Assembly: GCA_023388555.1 (NCBI GenBank) | Contig: JAEWGA010000048.1 | Location: 1 to 60,629 of the forward strand | Origin: Bacteroidota bacterium | Lineage (GTDB): Bacteria > Bacteroidota > Bacteroidia > Bacteroidales > Porphyromonadaceae | Length of the DNA: 60,629 nucleotides | Direction of reading: 5' to 3' | Part shown: one piece after another, positions 34,940 to 42,564 of the stretch | How positions within the stretch are numbered: position 1 is the stretch's first letter | Layout: every line of letters begins with the position of its first letter | The notes under the pieces: generated by a model | Database searches by the model: none | Seen by the model: only the letters and a program-made list of their open reading frames with translations | Told to the model about the DNA's origin: nothing | Translations under genes and position numbers: made by a program

Positions 34940-35031
34940 GTTTTCCAAATTTCTTTGTTTCTGTTTCTGTCAGAAAGGGAATCCCTTGGGCCGCTTTGAC
35001 ACCTTGGGGAATGTCCGCACCTTGCTACTTA

Positions 35032-35415
35032 TTATTTCTTAGCAGGCTTAGGACGCTTTGCTCCGTATTTAGAGCGACGTTGGGTACGCCCCTGAACACC
35101 ACCGGTATCCAGTGTACCGCGAACAATGTGATAACGCACACCTGGCAGGTCTTTCACACGACCACCTCTAACCAACACGATAGAGTGTTCCTGTAAGTTG
35201 TGACCCTCTCCAGGGATGTAAGAGTTCACCTCCTTGCCATTCGTCAGGCGCACACGAGCCACCTTACGCATAGCAGAGTTAGGCTTCTTGGGGGTTGTCG
35301 TGTACACCCGAACGCAAACACCTCTTCTTTGAGGGCACGCATCCAAGGCTGGCGACTTCCCAACCTTTTCAATAGTCATTCTTCCTTTTCTGACTAGTTG
35401 TTGAATTGTAGGCAT
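35032..35415 (-). CDS. rpsL: Ribosomal protein uS12
   Basis: Decoding-centre protein and classic streptomycin-resistance locus. It has 127 residues with TTTPKKPNSAMRKVARVRLT; K43, K44 and K88 (GRVKDLPGVRYH) are wild type, so no common streptomycin-resistance substitution is seen. D89 is the usual target of RimO methylthiolation. It is the first gene of the ribosomal block, about 100 nt from a well-formed promoter. Confidence 0.98.
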   Translation of the reverse strand: MPTIQQLVRKGRMTIEKVGKSPALDACPQRRGVCVRVYTTTPKKPNSAMRKVARVRLTNGKEVNSYIPGEGHNLQEHSIVLVRGGRVKDLPGVRYHIVRGTLDTGGVQGRTQRRSKYGAKRPKPAKK

Positions 35416-35521
35416 TTTACTAACTGTCTAAGTTAATGAGTTTTTATTCTTTATCCGTATAATAGTCTATCTATCAAACGCTTAGCAGGGCACAGATACT
35501 CCACACCCTTACTTGTCCGTG

Positions 35522-35553
35522 CAAAGTTACATACTATGTTCCAATAAACCAAA
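35522..35553 (-). promoter_or_regulatory. Promoter of the rpsL-to-rplQ ribosomal block
   Basis: On the minus strand TTTG (35550-35553), a 20-nt spacer and TAACTTTG (35522-35529) fit the Bacteroidota consensus TTTG-N19-21-TAnnTTTG exactly. A transcription start near 35515 would give a leader of about 100 nt before rpsL. Confidence 0.8.
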
Positions 35554-35971
35554 TGTTTACGTAACTATTTTGTTTTATTCTCGGTAGCAACAGCTTTACC
35601 CCTCACTCTCCTTCCAAACAGATACCGAAAGCCCGTTCTCTCCTAACGTTCATTTGCTTCGGGGCTGCCCTATGGTTGTTGTTACATTACTCCTTTTATA
35701 ATATAACTCCGCCCCAATGTATTATACCCCACCCTCCCCCGCCCTCTGGAGCAAGCATACAAAGGGAACAGCAGGTGTACAATACATATCAAGGTGCTGT
35801 TTTAAGGGAGGTTGGGGAAAGTTTTTTAGGGATGGGGTACTACATTGTTTTCGCGCCTGGCATATATCCCCCGCTGGAAGTGTACATTAGGATTTCTATA
35901 ATAGGGGGAAGAGTAGTTTTTTGGGGGGGATATTAGGGGATTTTTTTTTGTTAGATTTTTCGGGTGAATTT

Positions 35972-36009
35972 GGGGTGGTTTTGGGGCATAAATTGGGGTG
36001 TTTTTTGGG
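35972..36009 (+). other. Cluster of four G runs (possible G-quadruplex)
   Basis: GGGG at 35972-35975, 35983-35986 and 35995-35998 and GGG at 36007-36009, separated by loops of 7, 8 and 8 nt. The loops are long, so stability is uncertain. Confidence 0.35.
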
Positions 36010-36024
36010 AGGATAAAAAAAGTA

Positions 36025-36112
36025 TCTGCGGAGTCCTTCAAAAAAGAAAGCGCAGTTTGTCGCAACGAAAAGCGCAGTTTGTTGAAAAAGAAAGCGCAGT
36101 TATTTTTGCACA
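36025..36112. repeat. Tandem array with a 22-bp period
   Basis: The 11-bp core AAAGCGCAGTT occurs at 36047, 36069 and 36091, exactly 22 bp apart. Units one and two share a longer stretch, AAAGCGCAGTTTGT. A degenerate fourth unit (36025-36046) matches the second at 13 of 22 positions. Because 22 is not a multiple of three, the array is not a protein repeat; 22 bp is about two helical turns, so it looks like phased binding sites. Confidence 0.75.
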
Positions 36113-36400
36113 ACTTTTAACACTCCTCGCAAGCCCGCTTCAGCAAAGGGATTGCGGGCGGTCGTGCTTTTACACCTAAAAACGCCCCATTTTTACCCCT
36201 TTTTTCGGTCCAATTCCCGTCTTATTTTTCACTTCATTTTCTGCCCTATTTTTTGCTCATAAATCGCCCCCCTTTTTTTCCAAATCTCGGGGGAAAAACG
36301 GTTCTGTTCTTTGGGATTATTTTTCATTCTTATTTCTGGTGTGTGTTTGGCTAGTTTCGGGGGAGTTTTTTTTGGGAGGCCCTAAAATCCTTTTTCGCCT

Positions 36401-36448
36401 CGAAAAAAAAAAGAGGGTGTGCCCAAAACAGTAGTTCGGCACACCCTC
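36401..36448 (-). terminator. Terminator after miaA
   Basis: GAGGGTGTGCC and GGCACACCCTC form a perfect 11-bp stem, followed on the minus strand by about ten T residues. It ends the ftsW-to-miaA run. Confidence 0.92.
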
Positions 36449-36468
36449 CTTGGTTTTTAAGGGGGACT

Positions 36469-37452
36469 TTAAGTATTAAAGGATGTTCGGAGGTTGGGAA
36501 TCTGCTGTAAGGGGTAGCCCCTTTGACGCAGGTCGGCCAACAGTTTAAGTGCAGTTAAAGCCGGTGTTTCCTCGGGCGTAACGTAGGTTAAGCTAAATCC
36601 ACGACGTTCCATTCCCCTAATCCACGTCATTTGTCGTTTAGCAAATTGGTGTATAGCGGTTTGGAGCTGACAAAACATTTGCTGGTAGGAGAGTTCCCCC
36701 ATTACGTATAGGGTTACAAACTTGTACTCTAATCCGTAATAAATGAGGTCCTGCGGGGTAATTCCCTGTTGCAGGAGTTGCTGGACCTCTTGCACCAGTC
36801 CTTCCTCTAAACGGGCTTTTAGGCGGTCCGTTATCCGTTGTCGGCGCACCTCTCTGGAAACCTCTATAATATATATAGGGTTGTTGTTGTCCCATTGAGT
36901 TCGGGAGATGCGGTTAGTGGCTTCGGGGTGTTGGGTGTAGTAGGAGGCAATTTCCAAAGCTCGTATAACCCTACGCTTGTTTAACAAGTCGCGAGGCCAA
37001 TAGTGCTGTGGGTATTGTTGCAGTTGTTGGTGCAACAGTTCCAAAGGTTGGTCCAGTAGTTTTTCCCTTAATGTTTTATCCTCGGGGACTTCGGCTAACC
37101 CGTATTGTCCTAATACAGCCTCTATGTACAATCCGCTACCGCCGCATAGTATGCACGGGGTTGCCTCCAGTTGTTGCAATTCCTGCATGCAACGTTGTTG
37201 GTAGGCATGTATATTGTATCGTTCTCCAGGGTTGCAAATATCTATAAGCTTGTAGGGTATTTGTTCGTTACCTACGTTATAATCTGCCAAATCCTTTCCG
37301 GTACCAATATCCATACCCCGGTATAGCTGGCGGGAGTCACCACTAATAACAACGCCATGTAACAAATACGCCAAGTGGGTAGCCACGGGGGTTTTGCCCG
37401 AGGCCGTAGGTCCCATGATGGTGATGAGGGGGAAATTAGGTTTACCGGTCAC
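36469..37452 (-). CDS. miaA: tRNA dimethylallyltransferase
   Basis: Adds a dimethylallyl group to A37 of tRNAs that read codons beginning with U. It has 327 residues with the P-loop GPTASGKT near residues 14-21 and the DSRQLYRGMDIGTGK motif; QYGLAEVPEDKTLR and the RQMTWIRG end segment are also family features. The start is GTG; the first ATG would cut the P-loop strand, so I keep GTG. It lies 7 nt after the nucleotidyltransferase gene and ends the cluster at a strong terminator. Confidence 0.95.
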   Translation of the reverse strand: MTGKPNFPLITIMGPTASGKTPVATHLAYLLHGVVISGDSRQLYRGMDIGTGKDLADYNVGNEQIPYKLIDICNPGERYNIHAYQQRCMQELQQLEATPCILCGGSGLYIEAVLGQYGLAEVPEDKTLREKLLDQPLELLHQQLQQYPQHYWPRDLLNKRRVIRALEIASYYTQHPEATNRISRTQWDNNNPIYIIEVSREVRRQRITDRLKARLEEGLVQEVQQLLQQGITPQDLIYYGLEYKFVTLYVMGELSYQQMFCQLQTAIHQFAKRQMTWIRGMERRGFSLTYVTPEETPALTALKLLADLRQRGYPLQQIPNLRTSFNT

Positions 37453-37459
37453 TGTTGTA

Positions 37460-38386
37460 TTACTTTTTCATTTTAGCAAAAGCGTCGTGCAAGTTTTCTG
37501 GGTACTCTCCGCAGTCCACCAGAGCCTGAATTTTATCTACGACGCCTTGTCGGTCTGCCGCATAGGTAACCCCAAACCACTCGGAAGCTGTATCCAACAC
37601 TTTGCAGGAGGCTACTCCTTGCTTAATTAGGCTGTTTACCACGGTTGGTATATAAAACTCGCCTTTGGGAGAATTTAGGTTTTCGTCCAAGAATTGGCAA
37701 AGGGCCTTAACGGAATGGGGAAAGTAGTCGGGGGTGAAGCCCCACATATTCATGGAGACGGGCGTGTTTTCGTCCAAGGTTATGCGTTGTCCGTTTTCGT
37801 CCTCGAAGCCTATTTCACCGTTAATCCGCTCTATTGCTGTTCGTTCCACTACGCCTGTAAGGAATCCGTTGCTGTTTGTTTCGCATACCCCCCGAGCTAC
37901 CGATCCGCTTTCGCTAAGGGTTTTTCCTACCCGGAATCCTACCATACAGTATTCGTTGGTGGTACCTTCCATGCGTTGTAGTTCTTGAGCCAATACTCTA
38001 AAGCTATCTTTACCGTAAAAGTCGTCGGCGTTTATTACCCCAAAAGGTTCCCGGATAACATCTTTGGCCATGATAACGGCATGGTTTGTTCCCCAAGGTT
38101 TTGTACGGTCGGGGGGGCAGGTATACCCTTCGGGCAAGTCCTTCACATCCTGGTAAACGATGTCGACAGGCAATATACCTTCGTACTTTGAGGAGACTTT
38201 TTGTTTAAAGTCGTTGGCAAAATCTTCACGAATAACAAAAACGACTTTGCCAAATCCGGCACGGACGGCATCGTAAATAGAGTAATCCATAATGGTTTCG
38301 CCATGAGGTCCAAGGCCATCGATTTGCTTGAGCCCCCCGTAGCGGGAGCCCATACCTGCTGCAAGAACAAAGAGTGTAGGTTTCAT
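37460..38386 (-). CDS. Nucleotidyltransferase, sugar-nucleotide type
   Basis: NTP-transferase fold protein that probably activates a sugar phosphate. The signature is FVLAAGMGSRYGGLKQIDGL at the N-terminus, with INADDFYG as the metal-binding Asp pair. TKPWGTNHAVI and RIEWFGV-like EWFGVTYAADRQ are seen later. It has 308 residues and resembles a Bacteroidota-conserved group without an assigned substrate; I do not name one. Lying between kdsA and miaA, it may serve cell-envelope sugars. Confidence 0.8.
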   Translation of the reverse strand: MKPTLFVLAAGMGSRYGGLKQIDGLGPHGETIMDYSIYDAVRAGFGKVVFVIREDFANDFKQKVSSKYEGILPVDIVYQDVKDLPEGYTCPPDRTKPWGTNHAVIMAKDVIREPFGVINADDFYGKDSFRVLAQELQRMEGTTNEYCMVGFRVGKTLSESGSVARGVCETNSNGFLTGVVERTAIERINGEIGFEDENGQRITLDENTPVSMNMWGFTPDYFPHSVKALCQFLDENLNSPKGEFYIPTVVNSLIKQGVASCKVLDTASEWFGVTYAADRQGVVDKIQALVDCGEYPENLHDAFAKMKK

Positions 38387-38419
38387 ACGTATTTTTTTAG
38401 TGTTTATGGTGGTTAGTAG

Positions 38420-39235
38420 TTATTCTTTTATTGCTTGTTGTATACGAATAAGTTTGGTAAGTATCCCTTCGGCAAGGTGTAAAGGGAGCATGTTGGCTCC
38501 GTCCGAGAGGGCTTTGGCTGGTTCGGGATGTGTTTCCATAAATAGCCCGTTAGCCCCTACCGCAATGGCGGCTGCAGCTATAGTACCAATTTCCTGCGGG
38601 TATCCTCCAGTAACGCCGTTAGCGGTATTGGGTTGCTGTAGGGAGTGGGTTACATCCATTATAACGGGGTAGCCCAATTGTTGCATGCGGGGGATACTCC
38701 GGAAGTCCACAATAAGGTCGTTATAGCCGAACATGGTTCCTCTATCGGTAAGTAGTATTTGATTGTTGCCGGACTGGGCTACCTTGTTGGCTACAAATTG
38801 CATGGACTCGGGAGCAAGGAACTGCCCTTTTTTCACATTCACAATACGCCCTGTGGCTGCGGCAGCGGTTAGGAGGTCGGTTTGTCGGCACAGGAAAGCT
38901 GGTATCTGTAGTATATCGGCACATTCGGCTACCGTTGCGGCATCTGCTGGTTGATGGATATCTGTAACAACGGGCAGTTGTAGGGCGGATCGTACCTCTT
39001 GCAAGATTTTAAGTGCGGCCTCGTCGCCTATGCCCTGAAAGGAGTCCAGCCGAGAGCGGTTGGCTTTTCGGTAGGAGCTTTTAAAGATAAGCAATATGCC
39101 CAGTTTGTGGCATAGCTCCTGCAGGTAGGAGGCTGTTTGTAGTACAACATCCCGGTTTTCTACTACGCAAGGGCCAGCCAGCAAGAAGAAACGCGGGGAA
39201 GAAAGCAGGCGCTGATACAGGTTTTGAGAATGCAT
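38420..39235 (-). CDS. kdsA: 3-deoxy-D-manno-octulosonate 8-phosphate synthase
   Basis: Condenses phosphoenolpyruvate with arabinose 5-phosphate to make Kdo 8-phosphate for lipopolysaccharide. It has 271 residues with FLLAGPCVVENRDVV, FKSSYRKANRSR, TDIHQPADAATVAECADILQ-type motifs and RGTMFGYNDLIVDFRS. Its ATG overlaps the ftsQ stop codon (TAATG), so a lipopolysaccharide gene is translationally coupled to a division gene. Confidence 0.96.
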   Translation of the reverse strand: MHSQNLYQRLLSSPRFFLLAGPCVVENRDVVLQTASYLQELCHKLGILLIFKSSYRKANRSRLDSFQGIGDEAALKILQEVRSALQLPVVTDIHQPADAATVAECADILQIPAFLCRQTDLLTAAAATGRIVNVKKGQFLAPESMQFVANKVAQSGNNQILLTDRGTMFGYNDLIVDFRSIPRMQQLGYPVIMDVTHSLQQPNTANGVTGGYPQEIGTIAAAAIAVGANGLFMETHPEPAKALSDGANMLPLHLAEGILTKLIRIQQAIKE

Positions 39236-40014
39236 TAGGAGTTAGGTTTGGAAGGGTTACGCAACTTGCAAACAATTTGGTTGTTGTAGGATAGTTTTAT
39301 GTACTGGTACTTTTCTACTCCCACTTTGGGTAGTATTTTTTTGTAGAAGATTTGAACTTTCTCCAGCTCTTCTTCCAGGTTATCCACTCCATCTATTTCA
39401 AATATAAAATCACCTATTCGCGGGTAGAGTAGTATTTGGTGGCTGGAAACAATGTGTATGGAGCCGAAGAAGTCGTGCCATTGGCTTTGGTCGGAGAGGT
39501 AGGTGGCTAATCGTAGTGCGGCATGCTGAGAGTCGGGGTCGTACAAGTTTCCGGTAATAAGGGGTACATTGGTTGTGGCGCCGGCACGTAGGGGCAGGAG
39601 CTTCCCGTCTTGGTCCAAGAAGAAGGCTCCCCCGGCATTGAAGTAGGTAAGCACAGGTTCGCGTTCTGCCACATGTATATGCAGGCTTTGGTTGGCGGGC
39701 GAAATGTAGGCAACCACTCCTTTAAGGTAGGGTGTTTTCCCTAACATATATGGCTCTACTTGCAATAAATCCACTTTTTGAGGTGTAGTATCGTTATAGT
39801 TGAAGGGGAGGTAGGACAGTAGCTCTTTTTGCGATAAAATGTTGTTTCTGCCCCATCCTTGGTAAGACACCTCGGTTTTATTGGGGATAATAATGGAATT
39901 GTTGTTGCTCTTAGAGTGGGATACGGATAGCAGGAAAGCCCCAACTAATGCTACTACCGCCAGCATCATTAAACTATACCACAGTAGTTTGTGTATAAGT
40001 TTTTTATGCTTCAT
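39235..40014 (-). CDS. ftsQ: Cell division protein FtsQ
   Basis: Bitopic inner-membrane protein of the divisome. It has 259 residues: a short basic cytoplasmic start (MKHKKLIHK), one membrane segment at about 12-31 (LWYSLMMLAVVALVGAFLL) and a periplasmic POTRA-like part with LKGVVAYISPANQSLHIHV and EREPVLTYFN. Sequence is divergent, as in other Bacteroidota. It overlaps murC by 11 nt. ftsA and ftsZ, which usually follow, are replaced here by kdsA. Confidence 0.88.
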   Translation of the reverse strand: MKHKKLIHKLLWYSLMMLAVVALVGAFLLSVSHSKSNNNSIIIPNKTEVSYQGWGRNNILSQKELLSYLPFNYNDTTPQKVDLLQVEPYMLGKTPYLKGVVAYISPANQSLHIHVAEREPVLTYFNAGGAFFLDQDGKLLPLRAGATTNVPLITGNLYDPDSQHAALRLATYLSDQSQWHDFFGSIHIVSSHQILLYPRIGDFIFEIDGVDNLEEELEKVQIFYKKILPKVGVEKYQYIKLSYNNQIVCKLRNPSKPNS

Positions 40015-41401
40015 GGTAAGCTTGTTTTTTTAGTAGGTCATACACTTTGGGGACTTCAAACTCTATATCCCCGGCTCCCATCATAACCACAACATCGGGG
40101 TTGTGGCGAGCTATTTGGCCGAGTAGTTCCTGTTTGGAGCATACCGCCTTGTTGGGGGTGGAGATGTAGGGGAGTATCATTTCGGACTGAACGCCGGGCA
40201 TCGGCTCTTCGCGAGCGGGGTAAATAGGTAGCAGAAGCACTTGGTTGGCAGCCGACAGGGCCTCTCCAAACTGGATATAAAAGTCGCGCGTTCTGCTATA
40301 CAAGTGGGGTTGGAATACAACCAGTATCGAACGGTTGGGGTATAGCTTTCGGATAGAAGCCAAAGAGGCTTGTATTTCGTCGGGGTGGTGCGCGTAATCA
40401 TCTAACAAGACGGGCAGACCAGGCTGGTTCAGGACTCTCTCGAAACGCCTGTGCGCACCTTTAAAGGAGGCTAAGGCGGCTCGGATTTCTTCGGGTGTGA
40501 CTCCAATGTTACGTGCTACGGCAATAGCCGCAGTAGCGTTTAGCACATTAATTTCCAAGGGGGAGCCAAGGCTAAGTTCCTCTATCCGCTCGGTGGGAGA
40601 CACCCAGTTAAAATATAACTCTCCGTTGCGGTACACTATATTTTCGTACCTATAACTACAAGACGCCGACTCCCCGTAGCGGGCTATGGTGGCAGGAACC
40701 CCTTGGGAAGAAAGCTCGGCCTCCTCATGCAATAGGATAAGGCCCTTGGGGTTTACTAACGAAGCGAAGTGTTGGAAGGCTTGCTGGAAGGCTTGTGGCG
40801 TGCCGTAGATATCCAGGTGGTCCGGTGCCGTGGAGGTAATAATCGCCATTTGTGGCGACAGGGTGTGAAAGGAACGGTCGTACTCATCGGCTTCAATAAC
40901 CACGTAAGGGCTGTTGCTATTTAGTAGCAAATTGCTGTTATAGTTTAAAGAGACTCCGCCCAAAAAGGCACTCGTGCCTATATGCGACTGGTACAACAGG
41001 TGGGCTAACAAGGTAGAGGTAGTGGTTTTACCATGCGTACCTGCCACACATAACGCTTGCGTATTTTGGGTAATCCAGCCTAATACCTGCGAGCGTTTGT
41101 GCAGTGTGCAGCCTAACTGTTCGTAAAACCTACGTATGGGGTGTTGCTGGGGGATAGCAGGCGTGTACACTACCAGGGTGTTGGGCGTTCGGTAGTGTTG
41201 AGGGATAAGGTTGGGAGCATCGGTGTACAATATTTCGGCACCTAACTGCTCCAATGTTATTGTTAGGGGGGTACGCACCCTATCGTAGCCTCCCACTTTT
41301 ACTCCCTGGTGCAAGAAGTAGCGTGCAATGGCACTCATGCCTATGCCTCCTATACCAATAAAAAAGAGTGCCGGGGTAGCGTGCATCCACTGTGTATTCA
41401 T
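40004..41401 (-). CDS. murC: UDP-N-acetylmuramate--L-alanine ligase
   Basis: Adds L-alanine to UDP-MurNAc, the first step of the peptidoglycan stem. It has 465 residues with GIGGIGMSAIARYFL (Rossmann loop), the ATP loop GTHGKTTTSTLLAHLL, EADEYDRSF and LDDYAHHPDEIQASL. Its ATG overlaps the murG stop codon by four bases (ATGA). Confidence 0.97.
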   Translation of the reverse strand: MNTQWMHATPALFFIGIGGIGMSAIARYFLHQGVKVGGYDRVRTPLTITLEQLGAEILYTDAPNLIPQHYRTPNTLVVYTPAIPQQHPIRRFYEQLGCTLHKRSQVLGWITQNTQALCVAGTHGKTTTSTLLAHLLYQSHIGTSAFLGGVSLNYNSNLLLNSNSPYVVIEADEYDRSFHTLSPQMAIITSTAPDHLDIYGTPQAFQQAFQHFASLVNPKGLILLHEEAELSSQGVPATIARYGESASCSYRYENIVYRNGELYFNWVSPTERIEELSLGSPLEINVLNATAAIAVARNIGVTPEEIRAALASFKGAHRRFERVLNQPGLPVLLDDYAHHPDEIQASLASIRKLYPNRSILVVFQPHLYSRTRDFYIQFGEALSAANQVLLLPIYPAREEPMPGVQSEMILPYISTPNKAVCSKQELLGQIARHNPDVVVMMGAGDIEFEVPKVYDLLKKQAYHEA

Positions 41402-42564
41402 TGTTGTATAGTATTGGGGTAAACTATTTGTAGAGCTAAGTTGGCAATTTTTTGTGCAGAGTTGGGTAGTGCCAATGTGCGTATGTTTTGGGATAGTAAA
41501 GATAGCTTTTGAGGCTGCTGCAATAGGTTAAGAGCTGTACCTATAAGGGTATTTTTTGCCTCGGAGTCCTGCACCATAACAGCGGCCTGCTCTTTCACCA
41601 GCGCTTGTGCATTTTTTGTTTGGTGGTCCTCTGCCACATTGGGCGAAGGCACAAGGATAGTAGGCAGCCCAAGCAAACAAAGCTCGGATATTGAGCCGGC
41701 ACCTGCACGGGAAATAACTAAGTCGGCAACAGCAAAGGCGTAATGCATTTGGTAAATAAAGTCCGTAGCTATTACGTTATTGTGGGCGTGCTGGCGGGCT
41801 ATTTCGTGGTGTGCCTGCTGGATATAATTTTTACCGGTTTGCCATAACACTTGGGTATTGGGCAGCTGTGCTAATTGTGGAAGAGCCGCAGCCACGCTTT
41901 CGTTAATAGTTTTGGCCCCCAAACTTCCGCCCAATACCAGTAAAGTGCGTTTATTGGGGTTAAGGCCTAATTCATTGTAAGCTTGGGGGGCGTACTTAGG
42001 AACATTAAAGAGGTCCTGGCGCACAGGATTCCCCGTAAGCACTATTTTGTTAGCTGGAAAAAAGCGTTCCATTCCCTTGTAGGCTACGCAAACCTTTTTG
42101 GCACGCCTGCCTACAATTTTATTTGTTACCCCGGCATAGGAGTTTTGCTCTTGCACTAATGTAGGGATGCCCATCATTTGAGCTACCATTAGCGTGGGAG
42201 CACTGGCATAGCCCCCTACCCCAACTACCAGCTGGGGGCGGTAGCGCCTGAGTAACTTATGCACACTCGCCAAGCTTTTAACTAATAGCCATAGGGTGGA
42301 AACGTTAGCCCATAGTTTATCCCTTCGAAGCCCACGAACTGGCAAGGTCATAATTTCGTAGCCTGCAGCCGGAACTTTATCCACCTCCATACGGCCATCG
42401 GCACCAACAAAAAGGATTTGGCAATTTGGGAAGCGGCTCCTTAGTTCGTTAGCAATAGCTATTGCAGGGAATATATGCCCTCCCGTTCCACCGCCACTAA
42501 TAACCACCCGGTGGAGTTGTGCCGGTTGTTTTTGCTGTATGGTGTTATTATTGTTCTTCTTCAT
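41398..42564 (-). CDS. murG: Undecaprenyl-diphospho-muramoylpentapeptide GlcNAc transferase
   Basis: Adds GlcNAc to lipid I to form lipid II at the inner face of the membrane. It has 388 residues from the ATG at MKKNNNNTIQ, with VVISGGGTGGHIFPAIAIAN, VGVGGYASAP, the linker GGSLGAKTIN and the UDP-binding SRAGAGSISELCLLGLPTIL. A longer frame exists upstream inside ftsW but does not resemble the family, so I use this ATG, which overlaps ftsW by 17 nt. Confidence 0.96.
   Translation of the reverse strand: MKKNNNNTIQQKQPAQLHRVVISGGGTGGHIFPAIAIANELRSRFPNCQILFVGADGRMEVDKVPAAGYEIMTLPVRGLRRDKLWANVSTLWLLVKSLASVHKLLRRYRPQLVVGVGGYASAPTLMVAQMMGIPTLVQEQNSYAGVTNKIVGRRAKKVCVAYKGMERFFPANKIVLTGNPVRQDLFNVPKYAPQAYNELGLNPNKRTLLVLGGSLGAKTINESVAAALPQLAQLPNTQVLWQTGKNYIQQAHHEIARQHAHNNVIATDFIYQMHYAFAVADLVISRAGAGSISELCLLGLPTILVPSPNVAEDHQTKNAQALVKEQAAVMVQDSEAKNTLIGTALNLLQQPQKLSLLSQNIRTLALPNSAQKIANLALQIVYPNTIQQ

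Larger units (their letters stand above)
35554..36400. other. Long gene-less region between miaA and rpsL
   Basis: Roughly 850 nt between the miaA terminator and the rpsL promoter. No reading frame here resembles a protein: those present are low-complexity. It contains a 22-bp-period repeat array, a cluster of G runs, homopolymer tracts and marked strand asymmetry (G/T-rich at about 35860-36015, C/T-rich at about 36180-36290 on the plus strand). A 6-bp inverted repeat, GCCCGC/GCGGGC, lies near 36127-36157. I recognise no known RNA family. Confidence 0.7.

Noticed and set aside
36025..36112. CRISPR array
   Set aside because: Units are only 22 bp in total with an 11-bp core; there are no unique spacers of about 30 bp and no cas genes.
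35676..36179. Small plus- and minus-strand frames in the gap between rpsL and miaA
   Set aside because: They are low-complexity (runs of Trp, Gly, Lys or Phe) created by homopolymer tracts and by the 22-bp repeats in shifting frames; nothing resembles a protein.
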